Notes under the pieces: generated by a model | Told to the model about the DNA's origin: nothing | The model's input: only the letters and a program-made list of their open reading frames with translations | The model's database searches: none | Shown: positions 8,289 through 17,060 of the stretch, in pieces | Numbering within the stretch: position 1 is the first letter of the stretch | Layout: the number at the start of each line of letters is the position of its first letter | Position numbers and translations under genes: made by a program | Source: Streptomyces griseoincarnatus | Lineage (GTDB): Bacteria; Actinomycetota; Actinomycetes; Streptomycetales; Streptomycetaceae | DNA: 64,000 bases | Assembly: GCA_014649575.1 (NCBI GenBank) | Contig: BMTH01000003.1 | Coordinates: 310,001 to 374,000 of the forward strand | Direction of reading: 5' to 3'

Positions 8289-9905
8289 TTACGCGGCCGG
8301 CTTCTCCTCCAGGCGGGGGAAGAGGACCGCGCCCTTGGTGACCGTGGAGCCGGACGGGAGGAGGCCCCAGGTGCCGGCCTCCTGGACCTTCTGGCCGGCG
8401 AGGGCGCCCAGGGCGGGCTCCGCGCCGAGGGAGTCCCACAGCTTCTGGGAGGTCTCCGGCATCACCGGGTTGAGCAGGACCGCCACCGCGCGGAGCGACT
8501 CCGCGGCCGTGTAGAGGATCGTCGCCAGGCGGGCCTTGCCCTCCGGCGAATCGTCCTTCGCGACCTTCCAGGGCTCCTGCTCGGTGATGTAGCCGTTGAC
8601 CTGCTTCACGAAGTCGAAGACCGCCAGGATGCCGCCCTGGAAGTCCAGCTCCTCGCCGATCTTCCGGTCGGCCTCCGCGACGGCCTTCGCCAGGCCCTCG
8701 TGGATCGCCTTCTCCGCGTCGCCGTCGGCCGTCGCGGCCGGCAGCTCACCGCCGAAGTACTTGCCGACCATCGCCGCCACGCGGGAGGCGAGGTTGCCGT
8801 AGTCGTTCGCCAGCTCGCTGGTGTAGCGGGCGGAGAAGTCCTCCCAGGAGAAGGAGCCGTCCTGGCCGAACGCGATGGCGCGCAGGAAGTACCAGCGGTA
8901 CGCGTCCACGCCGAAGTGCGAGGTCAGGTCCTGCGGCTTGATGCCGGTCAGGTTCGACTTGCTCATCTTCTCGCCGCCGACCATCAGCCAGCCGTTCGCG
9001 GCGACCTTCCCGGGCAGCGGGAGGCCCTGCGCCATCAGCATGGCCGGCCAGATGATCGCGTGGAAGCGGAGGATGTCCTTGCCGACCAGGTGCACGTCGG
9101 CGGGGAAGGTCGACTCGAACTTCTCCGGGTTCTCGTTGTAGCCGACCGCCGTCGCGTAGTTCAGCAGCGCGTCGACCCACACGTAGATCACGTGCTTGTC
9201 GTCCCACGGGACCTTGACGCCCCAGTCGAACGTCGAGCGCGAGATGGAGAGGTCCTGCAGGCCCTGGCGCACGAAGTTCACGACCTCGTTGCGCGCGGAC
9301 TCGGGCTGGATGAAGCCCGGGTTGGCCTCGTAGTGCGCGAGGAGCTTCTCGCTGTACTCGCTGAGCTTGAAGAAGTAGTTCTCCTCGCTGAGGATCTCCA
9401 CCGGCTTCTTGTGGATCGAGCACAGCTTCTGGCCCGCGTACTCGCCCTCGCCGTCGAGCAGCTCGCCGGGGAGCTTGTACTCCTCGCAGCCCACGCAGTA
9501 CGGGCCCTCGTAGCCGCCCTTGTAGATCTCGCCCTTGTCGTACAGGTCCTGCACGAACTCCTGGACGCGGTCGGTGTGCCGCTTCTGCGTGGTGCGGATG
9601 AAGTCGTCGTTCGCAATGTCGAGGTGCTCCCACAGGGGCTGCCAGGCCTCCGTGACGAGCTTGTCGGCCCAGGCCTGCGGGGTGACCCCGTTCGCCTCGG
9701 CCGTGCGCATGATCTTCTGACCGTGCTCGTCCGTGCCGGTGAGGTACCACACCTTCTCGCCGCGCTGGCGGTGCCAGCGGGTGAGCACGTCGCCTGCGAC
9801 GGTCGTGTAGGCGTGGCCCAGGTGAGGAGCGTCGTTGACGTAGTAGATGGGGGTCGTGACGTAGTACGCCTTCGCCCCCTGCTTCTCTGATCCAGTGGCC
9901 GCCAT
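8289..9905 (-). CDS. metG: Methionyl-tRNA synthetase
   Basis: 538 residues. The class I HIGH-type motif appears as HLGH in YYVNDAPHLGHAYTTVAGD, and KMSKS is present as GGEKMSKSNLTG. A zinc-knuckle region is seen around CVGCEEYK...KLCSIHKK. The protein ends shortly after the anticodon-binding helical domain (VLLNPVMPETSQKLWDSLG) and lacks the C-terminal EMAP-like tRNA-binding extension found in many longer bacterial MetRSs. It charges initiator and elongator tRNA-Met in the cytoplasm. It is a single-gene unit bounded by hairpins on both sides. Confidence 0.97.
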   Translation of the reverse strand: MAATGSEKQGAKAYYVTTPIYYVNDAPHLGHAYTTVAGDVLTRWHRQRGEKVWYLTGTDEHGQKIMRTAEANGVTPQAWADKLVTEAWQPLWEHLDIANDDFIRTTQKRHTDRVQEFVQDLYDKGEIYKGGYEGPYCVGCEEYKLPGELLDGEGEYAGQKLCSIHKKPVEILSEENYFFKLSEYSEKLLAHYEANPGFIQPESARNEVVNFVRQGLQDLSISRSTFDWGVKVPWDDKHVIYVWVDALLNYATAVGYNENPEKFESTFPADVHLVGKDILRFHAIIWPAMLMAQGLPLPGKVAANGWLMVGGEKMSKSNLTGIKPQDLTSHFGVDAYRWYFLRAIAFGQDGSFSWEDFSARYTSELANDYGNLASRVAAMVGKYFGGELPAATADGDAEKAIHEGLAKAVAEADRKIGEELDFQGGILAVFDFVKQVNGYITEQEPWKVAKDDSPEGKARLATILYTAAESLRAVAVLLNPVMPETSQKLWDSLGAEPALGALAGQKVQEAGTWGLLPSGSTVTKGAVLFPRLEEKPAA

Positions 9906-9950
9906 GGTCGAAATCCTACTGGTCCCGCGGAGATCGACTCACACGCGTTT

Positions 9951-10006
9951 CGGGGGGTGGACGGGGGGTGGACGGGGTTCCCGTCCGTTCCTCCGTCCAC
10001 CCCCCG
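9951..10006. repeat. Inverted repeat with a duplicated arm, likely terminator
   Basis: The left arm CGGGGGGTGGACGG occurs twice (9951-9964 and 9962-9975), and its exact complement CCGTCCACCCCCCG lies at 9993-10006. Two mutually exclusive hairpins are possible. It lies just downstream of the vWA gene (minus strand) and upstream of metG, so it most likely terminates the vWA transcript. Confidence 0.65.
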
Positions 10007-10030
10007 AGGGGTGCGTGAGGGCAGGGGTCC

Positions 10031-11779
10031 CTACGGGCGCCAGGACGCCAGGACGCCCTCGTACAGCTCCTTGTCCGTGAGCTCGCGAGGGGTGGGGCCG
10101 GCGTGGAAGAACGACGTGTTCTCCGTCTTGAGCTTGCGGAGGTAGTCGAACGCCTTGTTGTCGTGCTCGCCGAAGGCGACGAAGGAGAAGAACACGTTGG
10201 GGTGGTTCTTCGCGGCCTCGGTGAGGGCCTTCGTGGCCGGGGTCTTCGCGTCGGGGGCGCCGTCCGTCTGGAAGATCACCAGGGCGGGGGTGCCGGCGGG
10301 CTCCTTCGCGTGCTGCTCGAGGACGGCCTCCACGGCCGCGTGGTAGCTGGTACGGCCCATCCGGCCGAGGCCCGCGTGCAGCTCGTCGATCTTGTCCTCG
10401 TGGTCGGTGAGGGTCAGCTCGCCGGTGCCGTCCAGCTCGGTGGAGAAGAAGGTCACGTGGAGCGTGGCCTCGGGGTCCAGGTGCGCGGCCAGGGCGAGGG
10501 TCTGCTCGGCGAGGGCCTGGGCGGAGCCGTCCTTGTAGTACGGGCGCATGGACGCGGAGCGGTCGAGGACGAGGTGGATCTTGGCGCGGGCGCCGGTGAG
10601 GCCGTTCTTCTCGAGGACGGTGCCAGCTGCTTTGTAGGCGGTGGTGAGGGTGGTGTTGCGGAGGGCGGAGGCGGGGGTGGCGGGGGTCGCCTTGGGTCCG
10701 GCCTCGGCTTCGCCTTCGGCCGGGTTCTCGTTCCCGCCCGCACCACCCGTGCGGGTCTCGTTGTCGGGTGCGGGTGGCCCCTGGGGGGCCTGCTCGCCGT
10801 CGGCGGCCGCGGGGGTCGCCTCCGCCGCGGGTTCGGGCTCTGGTGCCTGAGCGGCGGGCTCCGGCTCCGGCGCCGGTTCCGCCTTCGCCTCCGGCTCGAC
10901 GGTCGCCTCGGGCTCGGCGGTTGCCTTCGGCTCGGGCTTCGCTTCCGTCTTCGCTTCGGGCTCGGCCGCGGCCTTCGGCTCTGGCTTCGCTTCCGGCTGC
11001 GGCTCGGCGGCTGCCTTCGGTTCCGGGGCCGCTTCCGGCTTCGCCTCAGGCTCGGCGGTTGCCTTCGGCTCGGCATCCGCTTCGGCCTTCCCCTCGGGCT
11101 TCGGCTCGGCTGTGCTCTCGGCCTCCGGCTTGGTCTCAGACTCCGGCTCGGCCTTGGCCTCAGAATCGGCCTCCGGCTGGGCCTCGGCCTCCGGCTGGGT
11201 CTCGGCCTCGGACTCCGGCTCAGGGGTCGGTTCCGGTTCGGCCTCCGCCGTCGGTTCCGGAGCCGCTGCGGGTGTCGGCTCCGGGTCAGGGGTTGCCTCG
11301 GCCTCGGGCTTCTTGGCTTCCGGTTCGCCGGCCTTCGGCCGCGCCGCCGCCTCCGGCTTGGTCGGCTCCTCGGGCTCGGCGACGGGCTCCGCCGGCTTCG
11401 GCTCGGTCTCCGCTGCTGCCGTCGCCTCGGGCGACTCCTCCGGCGCCGGGGCCGTCTGGGGCTCGACGCCGGAAGCCTGCTGCAGCTTCTCCGCCTCGGC
11501 GGCCGGCTTCTCCGGCCTCCCCGGCTTCTCCGCCTCGGCCTCCTCCGTCGTCGACAGGCGCGAGGGCCGGGGGACCTCCACCTTGTCGAAGGCCGACCTC
11601 ACCAGGTCGTGTTCGTCGCTGTCGCGTTGTTCCGGGACCGTCGCGGTGGCGGACGGGTCGGGCGTCGTCGGGGCCGCCGTCTCCGTCACCTCGGCGGCCG
11701 GCGCCGCACCCTCCGCTTCGGCCGACCTCGCTTTCCGTGACCGGCCGAACGCGTTCCGCAGGAGAGTGAGAATGCCCAT
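10031..11779 (-). CDS. vWA-domain (TerF-like) protein with a long Pro/Glu/Ala linker
   Basis: About 582 residues from the ATG at 11777-11779, with GAAGGG about 8 nt upstream. The N-terminus (MGILTLLRNAFGRSRKARSAEAE) is short and basic. A low-complexity segment of about 330 residues follows, built from Glu-Pro-Ala-Lys blocks such as AEPEAKPEAAPEPK. The C-terminal ~210 residues form a von Willebrand A domain with MIDAS motif DRSASM (~406) and further metal residues at TSYHAA and QTDGAPD. This vWA type occurs with tellurium-resistance (Ter) gene sets; a TerD gene lies far away at 59.9 kb. No signal peptide is present, so it should act in the cytoplasm as a metal-dependent scaffold. Confidence 0.8.
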   Translation of the reverse strand: MGILTLLRNAFGRSRKARSAEAEGAAPAAEVTETAAPTTPDPSATATVPEQRDSDEHDLVRSAFDKVEVPRPSRLSTTEEAEAEKPGRPEKPAAEAEKLQQASGVEPQTAPAPEESPEATAAAETEPKPAEPVAEPEEPTKPEAAARPKAGEPEAKKPEAEATPDPEPTPAAAPEPTAEAEPEPTPEPESEAETQPEAEAQPEADSEAKAEPESETKPEAESTAEPKPEGKAEADAEPKATAEPEAKPEAAPEPKAAAEPQPEAKPEPKAAAEPEAKTEAKPEPKATAEPEATVEPEAKAEPAPEPEPAAQAPEPEPAAEATPAAADGEQAPQGPPAPDNETRTGGAGGNENPAEGEAEAGPKATPATPASALRNTTLTTAYKAAGTVLEKNGLTGARAKIHLVLDRSASMRPYYKDGSAQALAEQTLALAAHLDPEATLHVTFFSTELDGTGELTLTDHEDKIDELHAGLGRMGRTSYHAAVEAVLEQHAKEPAGTPALVIFQTDGAPDAKTPATKALTEAAKNHPNVFFSFVAFGEHDNKAFDYLRKLKTENTSFFHAGPTPRELTDKELYEGVLASWRP

Positions 11780-11964
11780 GTGCGCAACCCTTCGCGTGAG
11801 TTGATGCCCGTCAAACCCTGGCCAGGACGGACACGTAAGGTTAGCGGCCCTTGGGGGCGATCTTGGGCAGGGTGGGATGTGCGGGATCGTATCTGTCAAG
11901 GGCGTGATCCGGCCTGTGCGGGGTCGATGTTCCGCTCCGGCGCACGCCCGTGATGCCGTTCCGG

Positions 11965-11986
11965 GTTCACCCGCCGTTCACTCCCG
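11965..11986 (+). promoter_or_regulatory. PHO box (PhoP operator) upstream of the PhoX-type phosphatase
   Basis: Two adjacent 11-nt direct repeats, GTTCACCCGCC (11965-11975) and GTTCACTCCCG (11976-11986), match the Streptomyces PhoP-binding direct-repeat unit (GTTCACC-like). They end about 70 bp before the GTG start of the phosphatase, which fits phosphate-starvation activation by PhoR-PhoP. Confidence 0.85.
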
Positions 11987-12055
11987 CGCCCGGTCGTCGC
12001 ACCCGTGGGCTCCTACGGTCGCGCTGACACCACGGGCACGCCAAGGAGAGAACAC

Positions 12056-14125
12056 GTGCGCAAGCTGCTGCCGTTGATCGGAACGCCGTCCGGTTCACAC
12101 CCCGCCGGGCGGTCCGCCCTGACCTGTCGTTTCCGGTGTGGTGACGCCTGCTTCCACGAGGTGCCCAACACCAGTGACAACGAGTACGTCGGTGATGTCG
12201 TCGCCGGCGCCCTCAGCCGCCGTTCGGTGATGCGGGCCGCCGCCGTCGTGACCGTCGCCGCGGCGGGCGCCGGTGCCGCCGGTGTCGCCGCCGCGCCCCA
12301 GGCGGAAGCGGCCCCGGCCGCGAAGGGACGGCCCCGGCCGCAGAAGGGCGCCCGAGGCCTGCGCTTCACCCCCGTCCCGCCCAACACCCGTGACGCCGTC
12401 ACCGTGCCGGACGGCTACCGGCAGAACGTCGTCATCCGCTGGGGCGAGCCCATCCTGCGCGGCGCGCCCGCCTTCGACCCCGAGCGGCAGAGCGCCCGCG
12501 CGCAGGCCGGACAGTTCGGGTACAACTGCGACTTCCTGGCGCTGCTGCCCCTGAAGGGTGAGCGGAACCGGCAGCTGTTGGTCGCCAACCACGAGTACAC
12601 CGACGAAATCCTGATGTTCCGGGACTACGACCCGGAGAACCCGACCCGCGAGCAGGTGGAGATCGCCTGGGCCGCGCACGGTCTCGCCGTCGTCGCCGTG
12701 GAGGAGGACCGCGGGAACGGCCGGCTCACCGCCGTGAGCCGGCACCACCTCAACCGGCGGCTCACCGCCACCTCCGAGTTCCGGCTCACCGGTCCCGTCG
12801 CCGGGTCCGACCTGGTGAAGACCTCCGCCGACCCGACCGGCACCCGGGTGCTCGGCACCCTCAACAACTGCTCCGGCGGCACCACCCCGTGGGGCACCAC
12901 CCTGCACGGCGAGGAGAACTTCAACCAGTACTTCGCGAACGGCGGCAGCGCCACCGACAAGCGGTACGGCATCGGCACCGGCGCGACCGAGCGCAAGTGG
13001 GAGCGGTTCGACAAGCGGTTCGACCTCGCCCAGGAGCCGAACGAGGCCCACCGCTTCGGCTGGGTCGTCGAACTCGACCCGTACGACCCGCAGTCCGCGC
13101 CCCGTAAGCGCACCGCGCTCGGCCGGTTCAAGCACGAGGCGGCGACCGTGCGGCTCACGCACGACGGGCGGCCTGTCGTCTACTCGGGCGACGACGAGCG
13201 GTTCGACTACTTCTACAAGTTCGTCGGCAGCAAGCGGATGCGGCACGGCAACAGCCGCGCCGCCCGGGAGCACAACCTGTCGCTGCTCGACGAGGGCACC
13301 CTCTACGTCGCGAAACTGACCGGCGACTCGCCCGCGATCGAGATCGACGGCACGGGCAAGCTGCCGAAGGACGGCGAGTTCGACGGCAGCGGCGAGTGGA
13401 TACCGCTGGCCACCGCCACCGCGCACGGCGCCGTCTCGCACGTGGAGGGCATGACCGCCGAGGAGGTCTTCGTCTTCACGCGGCTCGCCGGCGACAAGGT
13501 GGGCGCCACGAAGATGGACCGTCCCGAGGACATCGAGCCGAACCCCGTCACCGGCAAGGTGTACGTCGCGCTCACCAACAACTCCAACCGCGGCACCGGC
13601 GCCAACCCCAAGGCGGACGAGGCCAACCCGCGCCACGCCAACAAGCACGGCCACGTCCTGGAGCTCACCGAGCGGTGGAACCGGCCGGAGAGCACCCGGT
13701 TCGCCTGGTCGCTGTTCCTCGTCGCGGGCGACCCGGAGGACCCGTCGACCTACTTCGCCGGGTTCCCGAAGGACGCCGTCAGCCCGATCTCCTGCCCGGA
13801 CAACGTCGCCTTCGACGCGCACGGCAACCTGTGGATCTCCACCGACGGCAGCGCCCTCGGCTCCCACGACGGCCTGTTCGGCGTCGCCACGCGCGGTGAG
13901 CGGCGCGGTGAGCTGAAGCAGTTCCTGACCGTGCCGACGGGCGCCGAGACCTGCGGTCCCGTCGTGCAGGACCGACGGGTGCTGGTGGCCGTGCAGCACC
14001 CGGGCGAGGTGGACGGGGCGACCGTGGAGCGGCCCGCCAGCACCTGGCCCGACGGCCCCGGCTCGTACGTCCGCCCGGCCGTCGTCGCGGTGTGGCGCGC
14101 GGACGGGCGGGACATCGGCGTCTGA
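12056..14125 (+). CDS. PhoX-family (DUF839) secreted phosphatase, Tat substrate
   Basis: 689 residues from a GTG at 12056 with a fine SD (AAGGAGAG, 5-nt spacing); the open frame extends to 12005 but lacks a site there. After a conserved ~50-residue leader rich in Cys (ALTCRFRCGDACFH) comes a twin-arginine signal, LSRRSVMRAAAVVTVAAAG, with RR at 55-56. The mature part is the DUF839/PhoX beta-propeller with its calcium/iron-binding segments, for example ANHEYTDEILMF, NNCSGGTTPWGT and RPEDIEPNP. PhoX enzymes release phosphate from monoesters outside the cell. The PHO box just upstream supports a role in phosphate scavenging. Confidence 0.92.
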   Translation: MRKLLPLIGTPSGSHPAGRSALTCRFRCGDACFHEVPNTSDNEYVGDVVAGALSRRSVMRAAAVVTVAAAGAGAAGVAAAPQAEAAPAAKGRPRPQKGARGLRFTPVPPNTRDAVTVPDGYRQNVVIRWGEPILRGAPAFDPERQSARAQAGQFGYNCDFLALLPLKGERNRQLLVANHEYTDEILMFRDYDPENPTREQVEIAWAAHGLAVVAVEEDRGNGRLTAVSRHHLNRRLTATSEFRLTGPVAGSDLVKTSADPTGTRVLGTLNNCSGGTTPWGTTLHGEENFNQYFANGGSATDKRYGIGTGATERKWERFDKRFDLAQEPNEAHRFGWVVELDPYDPQSAPRKRTALGRFKHEAATVRLTHDGRPVVYSGDDERFDYFYKFVGSKRMRHGNSRAAREHNLSLLDEGTLYVAKLTGDSPAIEIDGTGKLPKDGEFDGSGEWIPLATATAHGAVSHVEGMTAEEVFVFTRLAGDKVGATKMDRPEDIEPNPVTGKVYVALTNNSNRGTGANPKADEANPRHANKHGHVLELTERWNRPESTRFAWSLFLVAGDPEDPSTYFAGFPKDAVSPISCPDNVAFDAHGNLWISTDGSALGSHDGLFGVATRGERRGELKQFLTVPTGAETCGPVVQDRRVLVAVQHPGEVDGATVERPASTWPDGPGSYVRPAVVAVWRADGRDIGV

Positions 14126-14151
14126 CGCCGCACGGAGGGTGCCGGGCGGCC

Positions 14152-15075
14152 TCAGGCCCCCGGCACCAGCTCCTCCAGCCACTCCCGGTACGCGGGCGCC
14201 TGCCGGGCCACCTCCTGGTAGGCGTCGGCCAGGTGCGGGTAGACGCCCTCCAGTTCGGTGTCCGTGCGCGCCGCCAGCAGCAGCCGTACGCCCAGCGGGT
14301 CGCCGGCGATGCGGCGGACGGCCGTGTCGGGGCGGGAGGGGGAGGTCGGCTGGCAGACGGTGACGACCTCGCCGATCGCGACCAGGGACGCGGCCGTGTG
14401 GTAGTCGCCGTGCAGCACGGGCGGGTCGATCCCCGCCTCGCGCAGCATGCGCCGTACCGCGTCCCACTCGCCGTCGACCGCCGGGTCGATCATCCAGCGG
14501 TCGTGGGCCAGGTCGGAGAGGTCGACGACCGGGCGGGCGGCGGCCGGGTGGTCGGCGGGCAGGGACACGAACTGCGGTTCGCGGGCGATGAGGACGCGGG
14601 AGCGCAGCCCGTCCGGGACGCGCAGCGGGCAGCCCTCCACCTCGTGCACGAACGCCACGTCGAGCTGGCCGTCGGCGACCATGCGCAGCAGGGCGTTGGC
14701 GGAGACGTCCATGTGCAGGGTGGGTTCCTGCCAGTGCCGGCGCAGGCGGCGCAGCCAGCCGGCCAGCGCGCGGCTCGCGGTCGAGCCGAGGCGCAGCTGG
14801 CGGCCGCCGAGGGCGGCGGCGCGGGCCTCGGTGACCAGGGAGCGCAGCTCGGTGACGAGCGGGCGGGCGCGGCTGAGCACCAGCCGGCCCAGCGGGGTGG
14901 GACGGCAGCCCGTGCGCGCGCGGACGAACAGGGCACCGCCCAGCTCCTGTTCGATGCGCCGCAGTTGCGTGCTCAGCGAGGGCTGGGCCACGCCGAGCTG
15001 GCGTGCGGCGCGGTGGAGACTGCCGGTGTCGGCAATCGCGCACAGCGCCCTGAGGTGCCGGACCTCAAGCTCCAT
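14152..15075 (-). CDS. snpR: LysR-family regulator, SnpR-type activator of the snapalysin gene
   Basis: 307 residues. The N-terminal winged helix-turn-helix (MELEVRHLRALCAIADTGS...ARQLGVAQPSLSTQLRRIE) is classic LysR, followed by a two-lobed co-inducer domain (~90-300). It is divergent from snpA with about 200 bp between the starts. In S. coelicolor and S. lividans the snapalysin gene is activated by an adjacent, divergently transcribed LysR regulator (snpR/mprR), and this gene has the same position. A perfect LysR dyad lies in the shared intergenic space. The co-inducer is unknown. Confidence 0.88.
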   Translation of the reverse strand: MELEVRHLRALCAIADTGSLHRAARQLGVAQPSLSTQLRRIEQELGGALFVRARTGCRPTPLGRLVLSRARPLVTELRSLVTEARAAALGGRQLRLGSTASRALAGWLRRLRRHWQEPTLHMDVSANALLRMVADGQLDVAFVHEVEGCPLRVPDGLRSRVLIAREPQFVSLPADHPAAARPVVDLSDLAHDRWMIDPAVDGEWDAVRRMLREAGIDPPVLHGDYHTAASLVAIGEVVTVCQPTSPSRPDTAVRRIAGDPLGVRLLLAARTDTELEGVYPHLADAYQEVARQAPAYREWLEELVPGA

Positions 15076-15171
15076 GTCCAGGGAGGGTAGGCGGGAAGTT
15101 CAGGTTTCACCAGACATACAAATCCCGTCCGTTCAGGCGGAGTCGGGCGGGCGCGACGGCATGGCCGGAGT

Positions 15172-15198
15172 CCGGTGATAACGCGGTCCTATCACCGG
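15172..15198. promoter_or_regulatory. LysR operator in the snpR-snpA intergenic region
   Basis: A perfect 9-bp inverted repeat, CCGGTGATA (15172-15180) and TATCACCGG (15190-15198), has a 9-nt spacer. Its core fits the LysR T-N11-A box exactly (T at 15179, A at 15191). It lies about 80 bp before the snpA start and about 100 bp before the regulator start, so it can serve activation and autoregulation. Confidence 0.8.
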
Positions 15199-15277
15199 TT
15201 GCCATCATCACAGCCGCCGTGAGGGCGCGGACACTCACCGATGACGTGTGACTCACCCCCACCACAAGGAGTCATCG

Positions 15278-15964
15278 ATGCGCATGCGCATGCCCATGTC
15301 CGTTGTCACCGCCGCGGGCCTGAGCCTCACCGCCCTCGGCTTCGGCACCGCCCCGGCCACGGCGGCCCCCGCCCCGCTCGACACCGGGTCGCTCGCCTCG
15401 ATCGCCGCGTACGACGGTTCCTCGGAGGAAGCGGCGGCGAACCGCGCGTTCTTCGAGGCCGTGCTGAAGTCGGCGGCCGAGAAGCGGGCGGCGAACCCGT
15501 CGAGCGCGGCGGCCGTCACCGTCGTCTACAACGCCTCCCGGGCGCCTTCGTTCGCCACACAGATAGCCCGCAGCACGCAGATCTGGAACAGCTCGGTCTC
15601 GAACGTGAGACTCCAGGCCGGCACGTCGGGCGCGGACTTCTCGTACTACGAGGGCAACGACTCGCGCGGCTCGTACGCGTCCACCGACGGTCACGGCCGG
15701 GGGTACATCTTCCTCGACTACCGGCAGAACCAGATCTACGACTCCACGCGCGTGACCGCGCACGAGACCGGTCACGTGCTGGGTCTGCCGGACCACTACT
15801 CCGGTCCGTGCAGCGAGCTGATGTCCGGCGGCGGCCCCGGCCCGTCCTGCACCAACGCCTACCCGAACTCGGCCGAGCGGTCGCGGGTGAACCAGCTGTG
15901 GGCCAACGGCTTCGCCGCCGCGCTCGACCAGGCGGAGAAGGCGCTGGAGAAGTCCGGCCGCTGA
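15278..15964 (+). CDS. snpA: Snapalysin, small neutral zinc metalloprotease (M7)
   Basis: 228 residues from the ATG at 15278 (SD AAGGAG, 6-nt gap). A signal peptide ([20 protein letters not shown] up to about ATAA) and a ~65-residue propeptide precede the catalytic domain. The zinc site [15 protein letters not shown] gives the M7/metzincin-like HExxHxxGxxD pattern, followed by the Met-turn region CSELMSGG. Cys residues in SGPCSEL and GPSCTNAY can form the family disulfide. It is a secreted protease with specificity for aromatic residues (family knowledge). Expression should depend on the divergent LysR gene. Confidence 0.95.
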   Translation: MRMRMPMSVVTAAGLSLTALGFGTAPATAAPAPLDTGSLASIAAYDGSSEEAAANRAFFEAVLKSAAEKRAANPSSAAAVTVVYNASRAPSFATQIARSTQIWNSSVSNVRLQAGTSGADFSYYEGNDSRGSYASTDGHGRGYIFLDYRQNQIYDSTRVTAHETGHVLGLPDHYSGPCSELMSGGGPGPSCTNAYPNSAERSRVNQLWANGFAAALDQAEKALEKSGR

Positions 15965-15981
15965 TCCGCGAGTGTCCCGTC

Positions 15982-16021
15982 CGGTGCGGGCCGTCCCTTC
16001 CGCGGGGGGCGGCCCGCACCG
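15982..16021. terminator. Hairpin between snpA and the EEP hydrolase gene
   Basis: A 12-bp perfect stem, CGGTGCGGGCCG (15982-15993) with CGGCCCGCACCG (16010-16021), has a 16-nt loop. It separates two convergent genes and could end both transcripts. Confidence 0.7.
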
Positions 16022-16026
16022 CCGTG

Positions 16027-16998
16027 TCACCGGCCGGTGTGGAGGGTGAGGTCGACCAGGACCGCGCGATGGTCGGTGTCACCGAGGTCGAGGAAGCGGG
16101 CGCGGTCCGCGGTGAACTCCTCGGAGACCAGGACGTGGTCGATCTGGGCGCCGAACGCCGGGGCGGTGCGGGCGGGCCAGGTCGGCGTGCGGTCGGCGCC
16201 GTCGAGCCGGGCCGCGTCGCGCAGTCCGGTGTCGAGGATGCGGCGGAACGCGGCGTGGTCCTGGGTGGCGTTGAAGTCGCCGGCGAGGACGGCCGGGAGG
16301 CCGGGTGCGGCTTTCGCCGCGTCCCGGATCCCGGCCAGCTCCCGCTGCCACACCGGCACCTGGTCGGGCAGCGGCGGCATGGGGTGCGCCAGTTGCAGGC
16401 GTACGGTGCGGCCGCCGACGTCGGCGGTGGCGCCGGGCATGCCCATCGTGCCGGGTACCGGCGGGGTGGGTGTGAGCGGGAGACGGCTGAGGATGACGGA
16501 GCCCTTGGAGCCGTCGCCCTCGACGGCGCTGCGGTGCGGGTGGGTGGCGGACAGGTCGCGCTCCAGGACGGCGCCGCAGCGTCGGTCGCACTCCTGGACG
16601 AAGACGAGGTCGGGCTTCTCACGGCGTACGGCGTCGACGAGGGGGCCGGTCGCCCTGCCGTACTCGACGTTCGCGGTCAGCACCCGCAGCCGGGCGACGG
16701 GCGGGCCGGCCGGGTCGTCCGTCTTTCCGTACGGCTCGATGTACCAGGCCAGCAGACCGAGCAGGGCCACGCCCCACACGGCGCCGGTCCACCAGCGGGC
16801 CCGCAGGGTGAGGAGGAGGCCGGCGGCGGTGGGGAGCAGCAGCCAGGGCAGGAAGGCGAGGAGCTGGGGTACGGGGGTGACGGCGTCGGTGTCGGCCGCG
16901 CGGCAGCCGACGACCACGCTCACCGCGGCGAACAGCAGCGCCGCGAGCCAGGCGCCGGGTCGCCGCGGCTGTTCCGCCCCGTCCCCCGCAGTTTCCAA
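16027..16998 (-). CDS. Membrane-anchored endonuclease/exonuclease/phosphatase (EEP) family hydrolase
   Basis: About 323 residues. The best start is an unusual TTG at 16996-16998: AGGAGG stands 8 nt before it, whereas the more upstream ATG in the same frame (17088) lies in repeat DNA and has no site. Three hydrophobic segments come first (AWLAALLFAAVSVVVG, LLAFLPWLLLPTAAGLLLTL, WGVALLGLLAWYI). The EEP domain then runs from LRVLTANVEYGR through FVQECDR (catalytic Glu), LAGDFNAT (DxN) and IDHVLVS to the final DTDHRAVLVDL (catalytic His). It is probably a phosphodiesterase acting at the outer face of the membrane; the substrate is unknown. Confidence 0.85.
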   Translation of the reverse strand: METAGDGAEQPRRPGAWLAALLFAAVSVVVGCRAADTDAVTPVPQLLAFLPWLLLPTAAGLLLTLRARWWTGAVWGVALLGLLAWYIEPYGKTDDPAGPPVARLRVLTANVEYGRATGPLVDAVRREKPDLVFVQECDRRCGAVLERDLSATHPHRSAVEGDGSKGSVILSRLPLTPTPPVPGTMGMPGATADVGGRTVRLQLAHPMPPLPDQVPVWQRELAGIRDAAKAAPGLPAVLAGDFNATQDHAAFRRILDTGLRDAARLDGADRTPTWPARTAPAFGAQIDHVLVSEEFTADRARFLDLGDTDHRAVLVDLTLHTGR

Positions 16999-17060
16999 CG
17001 TGGCCGCCTCCTGTCGAACGGGCTCGAACCCGCATCTTCCCTCAGGGACGAGCAGCGTGC

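Noticed and set aside
12095..15043. 982-codon minus-strand open frame across the PhoX gene and the LysR gene
   Set aside because: It spans two genes with clear families in other frames and shows no motif itself.
17015..17035. tRNA T-arm-like sequence on the minus strand (GCGGGTTCGAGCCCG)
   Set aside because: No acceptor stem, anticodon arm or CCA-like end fits around it; it lies beside the EEP gene start.
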